A stretch of 12,495 nucleotides of DNA from Thermoplasmata archaeon (GTDB taxonomy: Archaea > Thermoplasmatota > Thermoplasmata > Halarchaeoplasmatales > Halarchaeoplasmataceae). The stretch covers positions 1-12,495 of the forward strand of contig JAFDUB010000044.1 of NCBI GenBank assembly GCA_019594025.1, given 5' to 3'. Position numbers and translations under genes: made by a program. Under the pieces are notes generated by a model that was given only the letters and a program-made list of their open reading frames with translations, was not told the origin of the DNA and searched no databases. Below are positions 5,598-12,495 of this stretch, piece after piece. Each line of letters begins with the position of its first letter. Position 1 is the stretch's first letter.

Positions 5598-6311
5598 ATG
5601 CAGCCAGGACAGATGGGATATGACAGGGGAATAACCGTCTTCTCCCCCGACGGTAGACTATTCCAAGTTGAGTATGCAAGGGAAGCCGTCAAACGGGGTA
5701 CTACGACAATCGGTATAAAGACGAAAGACGGTGTTGCCTTAGTTGTTGGTAAGATTATATCCAGTAAATTAGTAGAGCCAGATTCAATAGAGAAAATTTT
5801 CCATATCGATAAAAAGATAGGACTCGCAACTTCAGGGTTGGTAGGAGATGCCAGAGTCTTAGTGGATTACGCTCGAATGGTGGCCCAGGTAAACAGGGTA
5901 TCTTATGACGAAAGAATAGACATTTCGACACTTGTTAAACGAATATGTGATTATAAGCAAACCTATACACAGTACGGTGGTGTACGACCATTCGGTACCG
6001 CCCTTTTAATAGCGGGAGTCGACGAGGACGGACCTCACCTTTACGAGACCGACCCAAGCGGTGCTTTCCAAGCATATAAAGCCGGAAGCATAGGTATGGA
6101 CCGGGAAGAGGTGCAGGAAGTTTTCGATGAAGAGTACGATGATGACATGTCTCTAGACGATGGTATAGTTTTAGCCCTTAAAGGACTAAAGAGATCCACA
6201 GAAGGAGACTTAGACCCTGCGTCACTTGAGATCGTAATAATAACCACTGAAGAGGACTTCAAGAAAGTTAAGGAGGACAAGATCAAGGAGTATTTGTCTT
6301 CCCTTGAATAG
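5598..6311 (+). CDS. psmA: 20S proteasome alpha subunit
   Basis: This is the 237-residue alpha subunit that forms the outer rings of the archaeal 20S proteasome and controls substrate entry. The N-terminal signature YDRGITVFSPDGRLFQVEYA (8-27) covers the gate residues Y8, D9 and R10 and leads into helix H0. K66 in SIEKI and G80 in TSGL match the alpha-ring pocket of the Thermoplasma protein that takes the C-terminal HbYX motif of PAN-type ATPases. YTQYGGVRPFG (121-131) is also typical. The threonine protease residue is absent, as expected for alpha; the beta subunit gene is not in this window. The C-terminal half is rich in aspartate and glutamate. The start is fixed by a good AGGTGA site and by the family N-terminus. 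It leads the exosome superoperon and its stop codon abuts the SBDS ribosome binding site. Confidence 0.97.
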   Translation: MQPGQMGYDRGITVFSPDGRLFQVEYAREAVKRGTTTIGIKTKDGVALVVGKIISSKLVEPDSIEKIFHIDKKIGLATSGLVGDARVLVDYARMVAQVNRVSYDERIDISTLVKRICDYKQTYTQYGGVRPFGTALLIAGVDEDGPHLYETDPSGAFQAYKAGSIGMDREEVQEVFDEEYDDDMSLDDGIVLALKGLKRSTEGDLDPASLEIVIITTEEDFKKVKEDKIKEYLSSLE

Positions 6312-6321
6312 GGTGGTAACC

Positions 6322-7050
6322 GTGGGAAAGAAGGATTATCCTAAAGAACACACCGATACACTTCTCGACGAGTACATTATAGCTCGCTTCAAATCCCGTG
6401 GAGAGAACTTTGAAATACTAATCAAACCGGATGCGGTAGAGAAATTCAGAGGTAAACGTGACGTCGATATACTAGAGAACATGCCGGTGGACAAAGTCTT
6501 TTCCGACGCAAAAAAAGGAGAAGAAGTCTCCAACGATTTGTTGAATAATATATTTGAAACAACAGATGTTGAAAAAGTTGCCACTACAATACTGGAAAAG
6601 GGCGACGTACAGATAACCACCGAACAGAGACGGAAACGACAGGAACAGAAGCGGAAGGAGATCATTAACAGGATAGTCCGTAATTCCATGAATCCACAGA
6701 CAGGTACGCCTCATCCACCTGCAAGAATAGAGAATGCTTTGAACGAAGCTAAAGTTCATATCGACCCATTTAAACCAGTCAGTCTGCAGATGGATGAAGT
6801 TGTAGATAGTATAAGAGACTTGATACCTTTGAGTTTTAAGAAATTAGAGGTTTCCATAAAGGTACGAGGTGACCTCTACGGTAAAATATATGGAGAATTG
6901 AAATCTCTTGGAACCATTGCAAAAGAAGATTGGCTTTCAGATGGAAGATGGTATGGTATCGTTAAGATACCGGCAGGCGTTAAGGACGAATTCTTCGAAC
7001 GCCTTAACCATTTGACCAAGGGTCAAGTAGAAATAGAAATTAAAGATTAA
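6322..7050 (+). CDS. sbds: Ribosome maturation protein SBDS
   Basis: SBDS works with EF-2-like GTPases to release the anti-association factor aIF6 from the new large ribosomal subunit. The 242 residues contain the N-terminal FYSH domain (about 1-100, ending with GDVQITTEQRR), a helical middle domain with NPQTGTPHPPARIENAL (124-140), and a ferredoxin-like C-terminal domain (LEVSIKV, SDGRWYGIVKIPAG). I chose the GTG at 6322 because GGGTGGT (6311-6317) lies 4-5 bases upstream and overlaps the psmA stop, suggesting coupled translation. In-frame TTG at 6304 and GTG at 6313 are alternatives that would add 6 or 3 residues. A gap of 31 AT-rich bases follows before rrp4. Confidence 0.95.
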   Translation: MGKKDYPKEHTDTLLDEYIIARFKSRGENFEILIKPDAVEKFRGKRDVDILENMPVDKVFSDAKKGEEVSNDLLNNIFETTDVEKVATTILEKGDVQITTEQRRKRQEQKRKEIINRIVRNSMNPQTGTPHPPARIENALNEAKVHIDPFKPVSLQMDEVVDSIRDLIPLSFKKLEVSIKVRGDLYGKIYGELKSLGTIAKEDWLSDGRWYGIVKIPAGVKDEFFERLNHLTKGQVEIEIKD

Positions 7051-7081
7051 TTAAATTTATTAGTTAAAAAGGTGTATAAAT

Positions 7082-7774
7082 ATGGACAAAGAAAAGAAGA
7101 GAGAACTACTTTTACCAGGGGATGTTATAGAAGAAGAAGGTTATAGACCTGGTAGAGGAACCTACAAAAAAGACCAGCACATATATGCGTCTAAATTGGG
7201 CGTTAAAACATTCCGTTCAGGTTATGTTAACATAGCTGCTCAGAGAGGACGATATGACCCCAAACGAGGTGACAAAGTCATCGGTACGGTTACCGATGTG
7301 AACTCATCAATTTGGATGGTGGATATCAACGCCGCGTTTCCTGCGGTACTCCACGTGAACGATGTGCCTTGGAGAGTCGAGTTTGGGGATACTATCAGCT
7401 ACATAGATGTAGGTGATGCTATACTCGTAAAGATATCCAATGTAGACGAACTCAAAAAAGTACAGATACGTATGGATGAAGAAGGGCTCAGGAAGTTGAA
7501 CAGTGGACAGATTATCGAGATAGCCCCATCACAGGTCCCCCGTGTAATAGGGCGTAAAGGTTCGATGATTACAATGTTAAAGAACTACACGGGCTGTAGA
7601 GTATTTGTTGGGCAGAACGGCCGCATTTGGATAGACGGAGACCTCGAAGGACAGTATATAGCTGTTACGGCCATCCAGATGATTGAAGACAAGGCACAGG
7701 CGGTGGGTCTTACCGATGCGGTAAAAGAGTATTTAAAGAACGAAACTGGTAAAGATTTTGATCAGGAGGAATAA
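7082..7774 (+). CDS. rrp4: Exosome cap subunit Rrp4 (S1 and KH domains)
   Basis: Rrp4 is one of the two RNA-binding cap proteins of the archaeal exosome, sitting on the Rrp41/Rrp42 hexamer and guiding RNA into the pore. The 230 residues show the N-terminal domain beginning LLLPGDVI (9-16), an S1 domain from about 62 (GDKVIGTVTDV) to 132, and a KH domain whose GxxG loop is IGRKG (156-160), followed by GCRVFVGQNGRIWIDG (171-186). A GGTG site (7071-7074) precedes the ATG. Rrp41 starts two bases after this stop. The other cap protein, Csl4, and the exosome-associated DnaG are not in this window. Confidence 0.96.
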   Translation: MDKEKKRELLLPGDVIEEEGYRPGRGTYKKDQHIYASKLGVKTFRSGYVNIAAQRGRYDPKRGDKVIGTVTDVNSSIWMVDINAAFPAVLHVNDVPWRVEFGDTISYIDVGDAILVKISNVDELKKVQIRMDEEGLRKLNSGQIIEIAPSQVPRVIGRKGSMITMLKNYTGCRVFVGQNGRIWIDGDLEGQYIAVTAIQMIEDKAQAVGLTDAVKEYLKNETGKDFDQEE

Positions 7775-7776
7775 AT

Positions 7777-8529
7777 ATGGGAATGGATTCCGATATTAAA
7801 TTGATAGATGAGAATGGATTAAGATTGGATGGAAGAAAATTTGATGAATTGAGAGAGATAACGATCGAGGCAGGCGTTTTACAGCGTGCCGATGGTTCCG
7901 CATACCTAACTTGGGGTGAGAACAAAGTGATGGTCGCGGTTTACGGACCCCGTGAACTGCATCCCCGACATGCTCAGGACCCCTCGAAAGCGGTCGTTCA
8001 GGCAAGATACAATATGGCGGCCTTTTCTGTTTCGGACCGGAAAAGACCCGGACCGGATCGCAGATCGGTAGAGATAAGTAAGCTTATATCCGAGGCTCTG
8101 GAAGAGATCGTTTTTGTTGAACAGTTCCCCCGTTCGGCGGTGGACGTTTTCATAGAAATATTAGAGGCCAGCGCGGGTACCCGATGCGCAGCTTTAACGG
8201 CAGCATCGATAGCTCTTGCCGATGCGGGCATACCTATGTCCGATATGATAGCTTCATGTGCAGCCGGAAAGATCGAGGGCCATGTAGCTTTGGATCTTGG
8301 TAAAAATGAGGACAACTTCGGAGAGGCGGATGTACCCTTAGCTATAGTACCAAGGACAGACAAAATAACCTTACTTCAGATGGACGGAGACCTCACTGCT
8401 GAAGAATTGGACGAAGCTATGGACTTGGCTATTGGCGCTTGTAAAGAGATATATGAGATACAGAGGGATGCTTTGAAGCGGAGGTATTCTACCTCAATTG
8501 AAGACTACGATTTCGAGGAGGATGAGTGA
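7777..8529 (+). CDS. rrp41: Exosome catalytic subunit Rrp41 (RNase PH-like)
   Basis: Rrp41 is the active subunit of the hexameric exosome core, degrading RNA 3' to 5' with phosphate and able to add tails in reverse. The 250 residues start with the typical GLRLDGRKFDELR block (14-26). DRRS (94-97) and SAGTRCAALTAAS (132-144) supply phosphate- and RNA-binding arginines (R95, R96, R136). GEADVPLA (182-189) holds D185, which I align with the catalytic aspartate of known Rrp41 proteins. The C-terminus is a strongly acidic tail. An AGGAGG site (7764-7769) lies upstream; the ATG at 7783 is an alternative two codons in. The 3' end lies 4 bases from the rrp42 start I chose, and an earlier rrp42 ATG would overlap it. 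Confidence 0.97.
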   Translation: MGMDSDIKLIDENGLRLDGRKFDELREITIEAGVLQRADGSAYLTWGENKVMVAVYGPRELHPRHAQDPSKAVVQARYNMAAFSVSDRKRPGPDRRSVEISKLISEALEEIVFVEQFPRSAVDVFIEILEASAGTRCAALTAASIALADAGIPMSDMIASCAAGKIEGHVALDLGKNEDNFGEADVPLAIVPRTDKITLLQMDGDLTAEELDEAMDLAIGACKEIYEIQRDALKRRYSTSIEDYDFEEDE

Positions 8530-8533
8530 TAAC

Positions 8534-9325
8534 ATGAAGGAGATCATATCAAGGATAACCAAGGAGTACCTTTATCGACTCATTAGTGAAGGAAAAAGGA
8601 TAGACGGCCGGGATATGTACGAACATCGCGAGTTAAAGATACAGTCCAACTGGATAGGCCCTGCCGAAGGGTCGGCCAGGGTGAAGCTGGGAGATACCGA
8701 TGTTGTAGTTGGAATAAAAATGGACGTCGGTGAACCCTTCTCGGATACACCGGACAAAGGCGTGGTGATCACTTCCGCCGAGCTCATACCTATGGCTTCA
8801 CCGAACTACGAAGCGGGTCCTCCACGGGAAGATGCTACTGAACTAGCCAGAGTTGTCGACAGAGGCATCAGAGAAGGTAATGTTGTGGATGCCAGCAAAC
8901 TTTGTATCGAAGAAGGCGAGAAGGTATGGTTAATATTCATAGATATGCACATACTGGATTTCGACGGTAACCTGTTCGACGCCTGCGGTATCGGTGCAAT
9001 GGCGGCTTTGATGAATACTATCGTACCGGCGGAGAAATTCGATTTGGGTGAGGATTACCCACTTCCGGTAGATCACGTAGTGGTACCGACCACTTTCAGT
9101 AAGATCCGGGATCAGATACTACTCGATGCAAGATTGGAAGAAGAGAGAATCGCCGATACAAGAATAACCGTCTCAACCAATGAGGAAGGTCATCTTGTTG
9201 CCATGCAGAAAGGTCTTTCAGGTGTATTTAGTTACGATGATGTACGGAACTGCATCAAAAAATCTCAGGAGATCGGAGATGAGCTGAGAGAACGGTTAGA
9301 AAACCTCTCGGAGGAAAACATTTAA
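8534..9325 (+). CDS. rrp42: Exosome non-catalytic core subunit Rrp42 (RNase PH-like)
   Basis: Rrp42 alternates with Rrp41 in the hexameric ring; it is inactive itself but completes the active site and RNA path. The 263 residues contain EGKRIDGRDMYEHREL (19-34), VDRGIRE (108-114), LDFDGNLFDACGIGAMAAL (141-159) and the C-terminal ITVSTNEEGHL region. Where Rrp41 has GEADVPLA, this protein has LLDARLEEERIAD, the pattern of the inactive paralogue. I chose the ATG at 8534 because the GTGAT and AGGAGG sequences just upstream are placed to act as ribosome binding sites. The ATG at 8522 would overlap rrp41 by 8 bases but sits directly on the AGGAGG. A TATA-like sequence overlaps the stop codon. Confidence 0.94.
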   Translation: MKEIISRITKEYLYRLISEGKRIDGRDMYEHRELKIQSNWIGPAEGSARVKLGDTDVVVGIKMDVGEPFSDTPDKGVVITSAELIPMASPNYEAGPPREDATELARVVDRGIREGNVVDASKLCIEEGEKVWLIFIDMHILDFDGNLFDACGIGAMAALMNTIVPAEKFDLGEDYPLPVDHVVVPTTFSKIRDQILLDARLEEERIADTRITVSTNEEGHLVAMQKGLSGVFSYDDVRNCIKKSQEIGDELRERLENLSEENI

Positions 9326-9328
9326 ATA
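9321..9328 (+). promoter_or_regulatory. Candidate internal promoter before rpl37ae
   Basis: TTTAAATA is a near-perfect archaeal TATA box and overlaps the rrp42 stop codon. Initiation would fall near 9350, giving about 20 bases of leader before rpl37ae. The 45-base gap here is the largest inside the superoperon, which supports a separate start for the ribosomal and RNA polymerase genes. Chance occurrence at an AT-rich stop codon is possible. Confidence 0.4.
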
Positions 9329-9370
9329 TGGTGGAGACACACACCAGCGTGTTTAAAGGGCTGATAGACT

Positions 9371-9616
9371 ATGGTAAAGAAGAAGAAAGTCGGCAGCACT
9401 GGTCGCTTTGGTGCTCGTTACGGTGTTAAAGCCAGACGTAGTATTAAAACTATCGAAGAGCAAGCAAAAGACTCTTACGAATGTCCTGAATGTCATAATA
9501 AAAAAATAAAGCGGAAGAGTACGGGTATTTGGAGGTGTAAAAAATGCGGCCTAACCTTTGCAGGAGGGGCCTACAGACCGTACCTAGGTAGGAACATCCG
9601 CCTCGAGGAGGACTGA
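9371..9616 (+). CDS. rpl37ae: Large-subunit ribosomal protein L37Ae (eL43)
   Basis: This 81-residue zinc-ribbon protein belongs to the archaeal and eukaryotic large ribosomal subunit. It has a basic N-terminus (MVKKKKVGSTGRFGARYG) typical of rRNA binding. Its zinc site is formed by C38, C41, C56 and C59 in CPECHNKK and CKKCG, followed by the family signature FAGGAYRPY (63-71). Usually the residue after the second cysteine is glycine; here it is histidine, which leaves the four zinc ligands intact. The ribosome binding site is weak (GGGCTGAT near 9358-9365). The next gene, rpoP, follows after four bases. Confidence 0.96.
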   Translation: MVKKKKVGSTGRFGARYGVKARRSIKTIEEQAKDSYECPECHNKKIKRKSTGIWRCKKCGLTFAGGAYRPYLGRNIRLEED

Positions 9617-9620
9617 ACAG

Positions 9621-9755
9621 ATGTTCAGGTGTGCGGTTTGCAAAGAAAGAATCAAAACGGATATGAGCACCGTTGGTATACAGTGTGAAAACTGTGGTGC
9701 CAAGGTATTCTATAAAGATCCGCCAAATGTAAAAAAGGTGTTGAAAGCTCGATGA
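9621..9755 (+). CDS. rpoP: DNA-directed RNA polymerase subunit P (Rpo12/Rpb12)
   Basis: This 44-residue gene encodes the small zinc-binding subunit P of archaeal RNA polymerase, homologous to eukaryotic Rpb12, which helps hold the Rpo3/Rpo10/Rpo2 platform. The pattern is C4-x2-C7, then GIQCENCGAKVFYK (19-32) with C22 and C25, ending in KKVLKAR. Length and layout match the family. GAGGAGG (9605-9611), inside the 3' end of rpl37ae, is its ribosome binding site. Its stop overlaps the pcc1 start (ATGA, 9752-9755). Confidence 0.94.
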   Translation: MFRCAVCKERIKTDMSTVGIQCENCGAKVFYKDPPNVKKVLKAR

Positions 9756-9997
9756 AACATGCAGTTGTCGAGTTGGAAGACACCGCCGTTAATAAAACGG
9801 CATTGGAGGCACTTCGCCCCGAAGCCGACGAAGGCATGAATCGGGTTTCAATCGAGATATCCACGGAACCCCCATTAATCCGCATAGATGCCCAGGACAT
9901 CCATGCGCTTCGAGCTTCGGTTAATTCCTATTTAAGATGGCTTGGTGTAACCACCAACATAACGAATGCATACTCAAATAAAGAGGTAATAAAATGA
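9752..9997 (+). CDS. pcc1: KEOPS complex subunit Pcc1
   Basis: Pcc1 is the dimerising small subunit of the KEOPS complex, which makes the t6A modification at position 37 of ANN-decoding tRNAs. In archaea Pcc1 dimers bind Kae1 and tRNA. The 81 residues have the CTAG/Pcc1-like alpha/beta layout: RPEADEGMNRVSIEI, a strand LIRIDAQD (42-49), and the family-typical HALRASVNSYLRWL (51-64). It overlaps rpoP by ATGA at its start and pfdB by ATGA at its end, so all three are probably translationally coupled. The other KEOPS genes (kae1-bud32, cgi121) are not in this window. Confidence 0.9.
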   Translation: MKHAVVELEDTAVNKTALEALRPEADEGMNRVSIEISTEPPLIRIDAQDIHALRASVNSYLRWLGVTTNITNAYSNKEVIK

Positions 9998-10368
9998 GCG
10001 TTTCGCAGGAAGAAATACAGAACGAGATAGCAAAGGCACAACAGATGCAGCAGCAGCTTCAGCGAGTCACGTCGCAGAAACAGCAGCTGGATATGAAAAA
10101 CAACGATGTAGAAAGGGCGCTTGAAGAACTCCAAAAGTTGGATGACGACACACCGATTTTCAGAAATCTGGGCGGGGATTTACTCGTTAAGGTTAAAGAT
10201 AGAAAGGAGCTAATTGAGGAGCTTGAAGATGAACTCGAGACACTCAAGGTTAGGCTAAAGTCCCTTTCACGCCAGGAAGAAAAACTACGTAAAAACTTCC
10301 AGGAACTACAGCAGGAACTCACATCCAAATTGAGTGGAATGCAGCAGGGTCCCATCGGCGGGGCGTAG
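9994..10368 (+). CDS. pfdB: Prefoldin beta subunit
   Basis: Prefoldin is a jellyfish-shaped hexameric chaperone (two alpha, four beta subunits) that hands unfolded proteins to the thermosome. The 124 residues form two long coiled-coil helices (about 1-48, very rich in Gln, and 72-115). They are joined by a beta-hairpin containing TPIFRNLGGDLLVKV (53-67), which is the beta-subunit signature. A GAGGT ribosome binding site (9983-9987) lies inside pcc1. The downstream gene starts directly after the stop codon with no spacer. Confidence 0.95.
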   Translation: MSVSQEEIQNEIAKAQQMQQQLQRVTSQKQQLDMKNNDVERALEELQKLDDDTPIFRNLGGDLLVKVKDRKELIEELEDELETLKVRLKSLSRQEEKLRKNFQELQQELTSKLSGMQQGPIGGA

Positions 10369-11304
10369 ATGGATACGATCCGTCCCGGCCTTAAAACCCT
10401 TTTTTTATCACATCAAAATGCTGATCCCGACGCGATCGGGTCTCTCTATTTTTTACATAATCGATACGGAGGAGAGGTGGCGCTGCCGAATTCTCCCGAT
10501 AGGAAGGGTAAACCGTTGGCAGAATACCTTGAATTCGAGTACCAATTTCCTCCTCTGAAGGAGGACTACGAACAATACGTTGTTGTGGATACACCTACAC
10601 CATCCCAATTAGATCCTATATCCGTACCTACGAAAAAAGCGGTACTCATAGATCACCATACTACCAATGGATGGGATGTGGACATTATCAAAGAAGATAA
10701 GACCTCTTGTGCAGAGATAATATACGATATGGTGAGTCCTAAAACCCTTTCCAAGGACGAAGGTATAGCGTTAATTGCCGGTATACTTACCGATACGTCT
10801 GGATTACGGCGGGCTAACGTTGATACGTTACGCACGTTAGCTGAGATGATGGAGTTATCCGGTGTTGCTATCTCCGAAGTTTACAGTATAATTTCCTCCC
10901 AAAGAACGTACTCGGAGAAGATATGCAGATTGAAAGGTGCCGAGCGGTCTAAGCACGTTAGAGAAAAGGGCTTCCTTATCGCTTACACATATGTAAGCTC
11001 CTTTGAATCATCCGTGTCCGAGATGCTGCTTAGGGTAGGTGCAGATATATCCTTTTCTGGATCACAGAGGAGTAACGAATTTTTGATCTCCTGCCGCAGT
11101 AAAAACGAAGTAATAAACCGAGGGGTCGATATGGGTAAGCTGTTCCATAGGTTAACGGAAAAGGAGGATAATATCTCCGGCGGAGGTCATCCCGGTGCAG
11201 CCGTCCTCAAAGGTAAAGGGGATGTGGAGGAGTATATGGAAAAGCTCGTGCGGAGAACACGGGCGGTGATTAAAGAGAAAGGTATCTCAAAACCGGTTAA
11301 ATGA
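10369..11304 (+). CDS. DHH/DHHA1-family phosphoesterase (RecJ/NrnA-like)
   Basis: This 311-residue protein has the full set of DHH-superfamily metal motifs: HQNADPDAIGS (15-25, D19 and D21), VVVDTP (71-76, D74), IDHH (94-97) and TDTSG (141-145, D142). A C-terminal DHHA1-type substrate domain contains GGGHPGAA (271-278). The family uses two manganese ions to cleave phosphodiester bonds. RecJ-like, NrnA-like oligonucleotide and cyclic-dinucleotide phosphodiesterases share this layout. Placement at the end of an exosome operon makes a role in finishing off the short oligoribonucleotides left by the exosome attractive, but that is inference. The ATG follows the prefoldin stop (TAG) directly; no clear Shine-Dalgarno is seen, suggesting coupled reinitiation. 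Confidence 0.9.
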   Translation: MDTIRPGLKTLFLSHQNADPDAIGSLYFLHNRYGGEVALPNSPDRKGKPLAEYLEFEYQFPPLKEDYEQYVVVDTPTPSQLDPISVPTKKAVLIDHHTTNGWDVDIIKEDKTSCAEIIYDMVSPKTLSKDEGIALIAGILTDTSGLRRANVDTLRTLAEMMELSGVAISEVYSIISSQRTYSEKICRLKGAERSKHVREKGFLIAYTYVSSFESSVSEMLLRVGADISFSGSQRSNEFLISCRSKNEVINRGVDMGKLFHRLTEKEDNISGGGHPGAAVLKGKGDVEEYMEKLVRRTRAVIKEKGISKPVK

Positions 11305-11332
11305 TGGTATTACCTAGATAGAATCATTCTGG

Positions 11333-12385
11333 TTATTGAGCCTCTAACACATTTTTTAATTTCACGTAATTTTCACCTTTCTCTTCGAAGTAATCCCTCA
11401 CCGGCTTCAATATATCGGATAACGATTGAGCCACCGCCTTTTTAAGGTCCGCAGGGTGCAGCTGATCTTCTACATAGTCCTTCTCTAACTGTTCGTAGGT
11501 ATCGTAGTGAAGGTCGCCGCCCCACTTTTCAGGCCTGTCGATATGAAGTTCTCCGGTGGATGGTAGTATTATATACCTGGTCATTTCTAATATCGGGTTC
11601 CCTTCCACTTCCGGAGGACAGTAAGCACCGTTGATCTTTCTTGTAATATCCTCCGGCTCATCGTGTATGAAAATACATGAATCCGGGTCGCTTTTACTCA
11701 TCTTACCTTTGGAAGCGGCGTCCATCCTACCGCTTCCTTTTAACCCGGAGAGTATGGGTGTGTGCAGTGCCACCGGTTTTTTCCAGTCCTGTTTGTCGGC
11801 GGTATCTCTTGCTAGCATATGGGCTCTTCTCTGGTCCATTCCCGCATACGCAACATCCACCCCTAATTCGAATATATCGGTTACCTGTAGTGAGGGATAC
11901 AGAAGCATGGATGAATCCGCCGCTGTTTCCTCCGATTCTCTTCCCATTATGTCCACCGCTCTTTTAATACGTGCAACGGAATTTGATTTTGCCACTCTAA
12001 GTACCCGTTCCCAATAATCTATACGGTCCATGAGGTCGGTAGCTAGTACGAACTCGGTTTTATCGGTATCCACACCTAAAGCGAGGAAGCAGTCCTTTAT
12101 GTACTCGCCGCATATACGTATGGCCTCTATGTCTCCCCCTAGCTTGTCGTTTATGTAGGCGTGCCAGTCGGCCAGCAGTATCTTAACGTGAAAGCCTGCT
12201 TCCTGCATATCTTTTATTTTATTAGCGCACATCATACCCTGGCCCACGTGCATCATCCCCGACGGCTCGATACCGATGTAAGCCGATGGTTCCGCCTTTT
12301 CTTCCATAAGCTCTCTCAACTCTTCTTCGGTAACCACTTCCCGAACATTGTTCAACACGATTTTCATACGCTCTTCGGTGTCCAT
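11333..12385 (-). CDS. tyrS: Tyrosyl-tRNA synthetase
   Basis: This class I synthetase charges tRNA-Tyr. The 350-residue length fits the short archaeal form, which lacks the S4 domain of bacterial enzymes. The HIGH-type motif is HVGQ (46-49) and the KMSKS loop is intact at 228-232. Tyrosine-pocket residues line up with the Methanocaldococcus jannaschii enzyme: Y36 (AYIGIEPSG), Y163 and Q167 with D170 (YPSLQVTDIF), and Q185 (AGMDQRR). This argues for tyrosine over the related tryptophan enzyme. There is no strong Shine-Dalgarno before the ATG; an in-frame ATG six codons later is an alternative. The gene converges on the DHH phosphoesterase with a 28-base gap, and lies 27 bases downstream of another minus-strand reading frame. 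Confidence 0.96.
   Translation of the reverse strand: MDTEERMKIVLNNVREVVTEEELRELMEEKAEPSAYIGIEPSGMMHVGQGMMCANKIKDMQEAGFHVKILLADWHAYINDKLGGDIEAIRICGEYIKDCFLALGVDTDKTEFVLATDLMDRIDYWERVLRVAKSNSVARIKRAVDIMGRESEETAADSSMLLYPSLQVTDIFELGVDVAYAGMDQRRAHMLARDTADKQDWKKPVALHTPILSGLKGSGRMDAASKGKMSKSDPDSCIFIHDEPEDITRKINGAYCPPEVEGNPILEMTRYIILPSTGELHIDRPEKWGGDLHYDTYEQLEKDYVEDQLHPADLKKAVAQSLSDILKPVRDYFEEKGENYVKLKNVLEAQ
11352..11357 (+). terminator. Candidate T6 terminator for the exosome superoperon
   Basis: Six Ts on the plus strand lie about 48 bases past the DHH gene stop and inside the 3' end of tyrS. Termination here would give overlapping 3' ends for the two convergent transcripts. The 28-base gap itself has only a short AGAA-TCA-TTCT inverted repeat (11320-11330). 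Confidence 0.35.
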
Positions 12386-12412
12386 CGATGCAGTGATAAT
12401 ATGCTTACAATA

Positions 12413-12493
12413 TCAAAATTTTGGTTGTTCCTCGTAATCAATGTATACTGTTTTGTCCCCTATGTTCATCTTGATTATTTTCCTTTTTCCGTT
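12413..12493 (-). CDS. C-terminal end of an unrecognised minus-strand protein
   Basis: A minus-strand frame is open from the right edge of the window to a TGA at 12413-12415, giving 26 residues rich in Lys and Ile and ending DYEEQPKF. If real, this is the end of a gene upstream of tyrS and could be co-transcribed with it. An internal ATG would leave only 18 residues, so a longer gene running past the edge is more likely. No family can be named from so little. Confidence 0.35.
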   Translation of the reverse strand, partial: NGKRKIIKMNIGDKTVYIDYEEQPKF

Positions 12494-12495
12494 TC

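Noticed and set aside
6336..6759. Two minus-strand frames opposite sbds
   Set aside because: Both are antisense to a well-conserved protein and have no recognisable domain or start site.
9328..9418. Short frame starting at ATG 9328 between rrp42 and rpl37ae
   Set aside because: About 29 codons, out of frame with rpl37ae, no plausible ribosome binding site at proper distance and no recognisable sequence.
10059..10355. Minus-strand open frame with a long serine run opposite pfdB
   Set aside because: The serine run is the antisense of glutamate and glutamine codons in the prefoldin coiled coil.
1..12495. CRISPR array, tRNA or rRNA genes, insertion sequences
   Set aside because: I looked for regularly spaced repeats, cloverleaf-like segments, transposase-like frames and terminal inverted repeats and saw none. 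A covariance-model scan for tRNA and small RNA families would be the decisive check.

Overview
This is a piece of an archaeal chromosome, most likely euryarchaeal in the broad sense. The evidence is a run of information-processing genes found together only in Archaea: 20S proteasome alpha, SBDS, the exosome subunits Rrp4, Rrp41 and Rrp42, ribosomal protein L37Ae, RNA polymerase subunit P, the KEOPS subunit Pcc1 and prefoldin beta. TATA/BRE-like promoters, GGTGA-type ribosome binding sites, ATGA stop/start overlaps and T-rich gene ends agree with this. I cannot place the organism more finely from sequence alone. Base composition is moderate and there is no sign of extreme GC content.

Layout. 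Positions 1-520 hold the C-terminal end of a SAM-dependent methyltransferase and an unrecognised 52-residue cysteine-rich mini-protein, both on the plus strand. These run convergently into a minus-strand accessory block (526-5238): a PLP-dependent 2-amino-3-ketobutyrate CoA ligase/AONS-family enzyme, then a hyuA-hyuB pair of the hydantoinase/5-oxoprolinase/acetone-carboxylase superfamily with a 4-base ATGA overlap. A 359-base divergent intergenic region (5239-5597) separates this block from the exosome superoperon. It holds a hyuA promoter, a psmA promoter, a third strong promoter-like element, and two copies of a C/T-rich tract that could bound a small RNA.

The superoperon runs on the plus strand from 5598 to 11304: psmA - sbds - rrp4 - rrp41 - rrp42 - rpl37ae - rpoP - pcc1 - pfdB - DHH phosphoesterase. 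Its genes are nearly contiguous, several with overlapping or touching stop and start codons. It joins protein degradation, ribosome maturation, 3'-to-5' RNA decay, transcription, tRNA t6A modification, protein folding and a probable small nuclease. It meets tyrS (tyrosyl-tRNA synthetase, minus strand) tail to tail, and the window ends in the C-terminal end of another minus-strand gene.

Most of the window is conserved housekeeping sequence. I do not see a clear new defence or mobile system. The parts most worth checking are the cysteine-rich mini-protein, the possible small RNA upstream of psmA, and the altered pocket motif of the PLP enzyme. I found no tRNA, rRNA, CRISPR array, transposase or attachment site.
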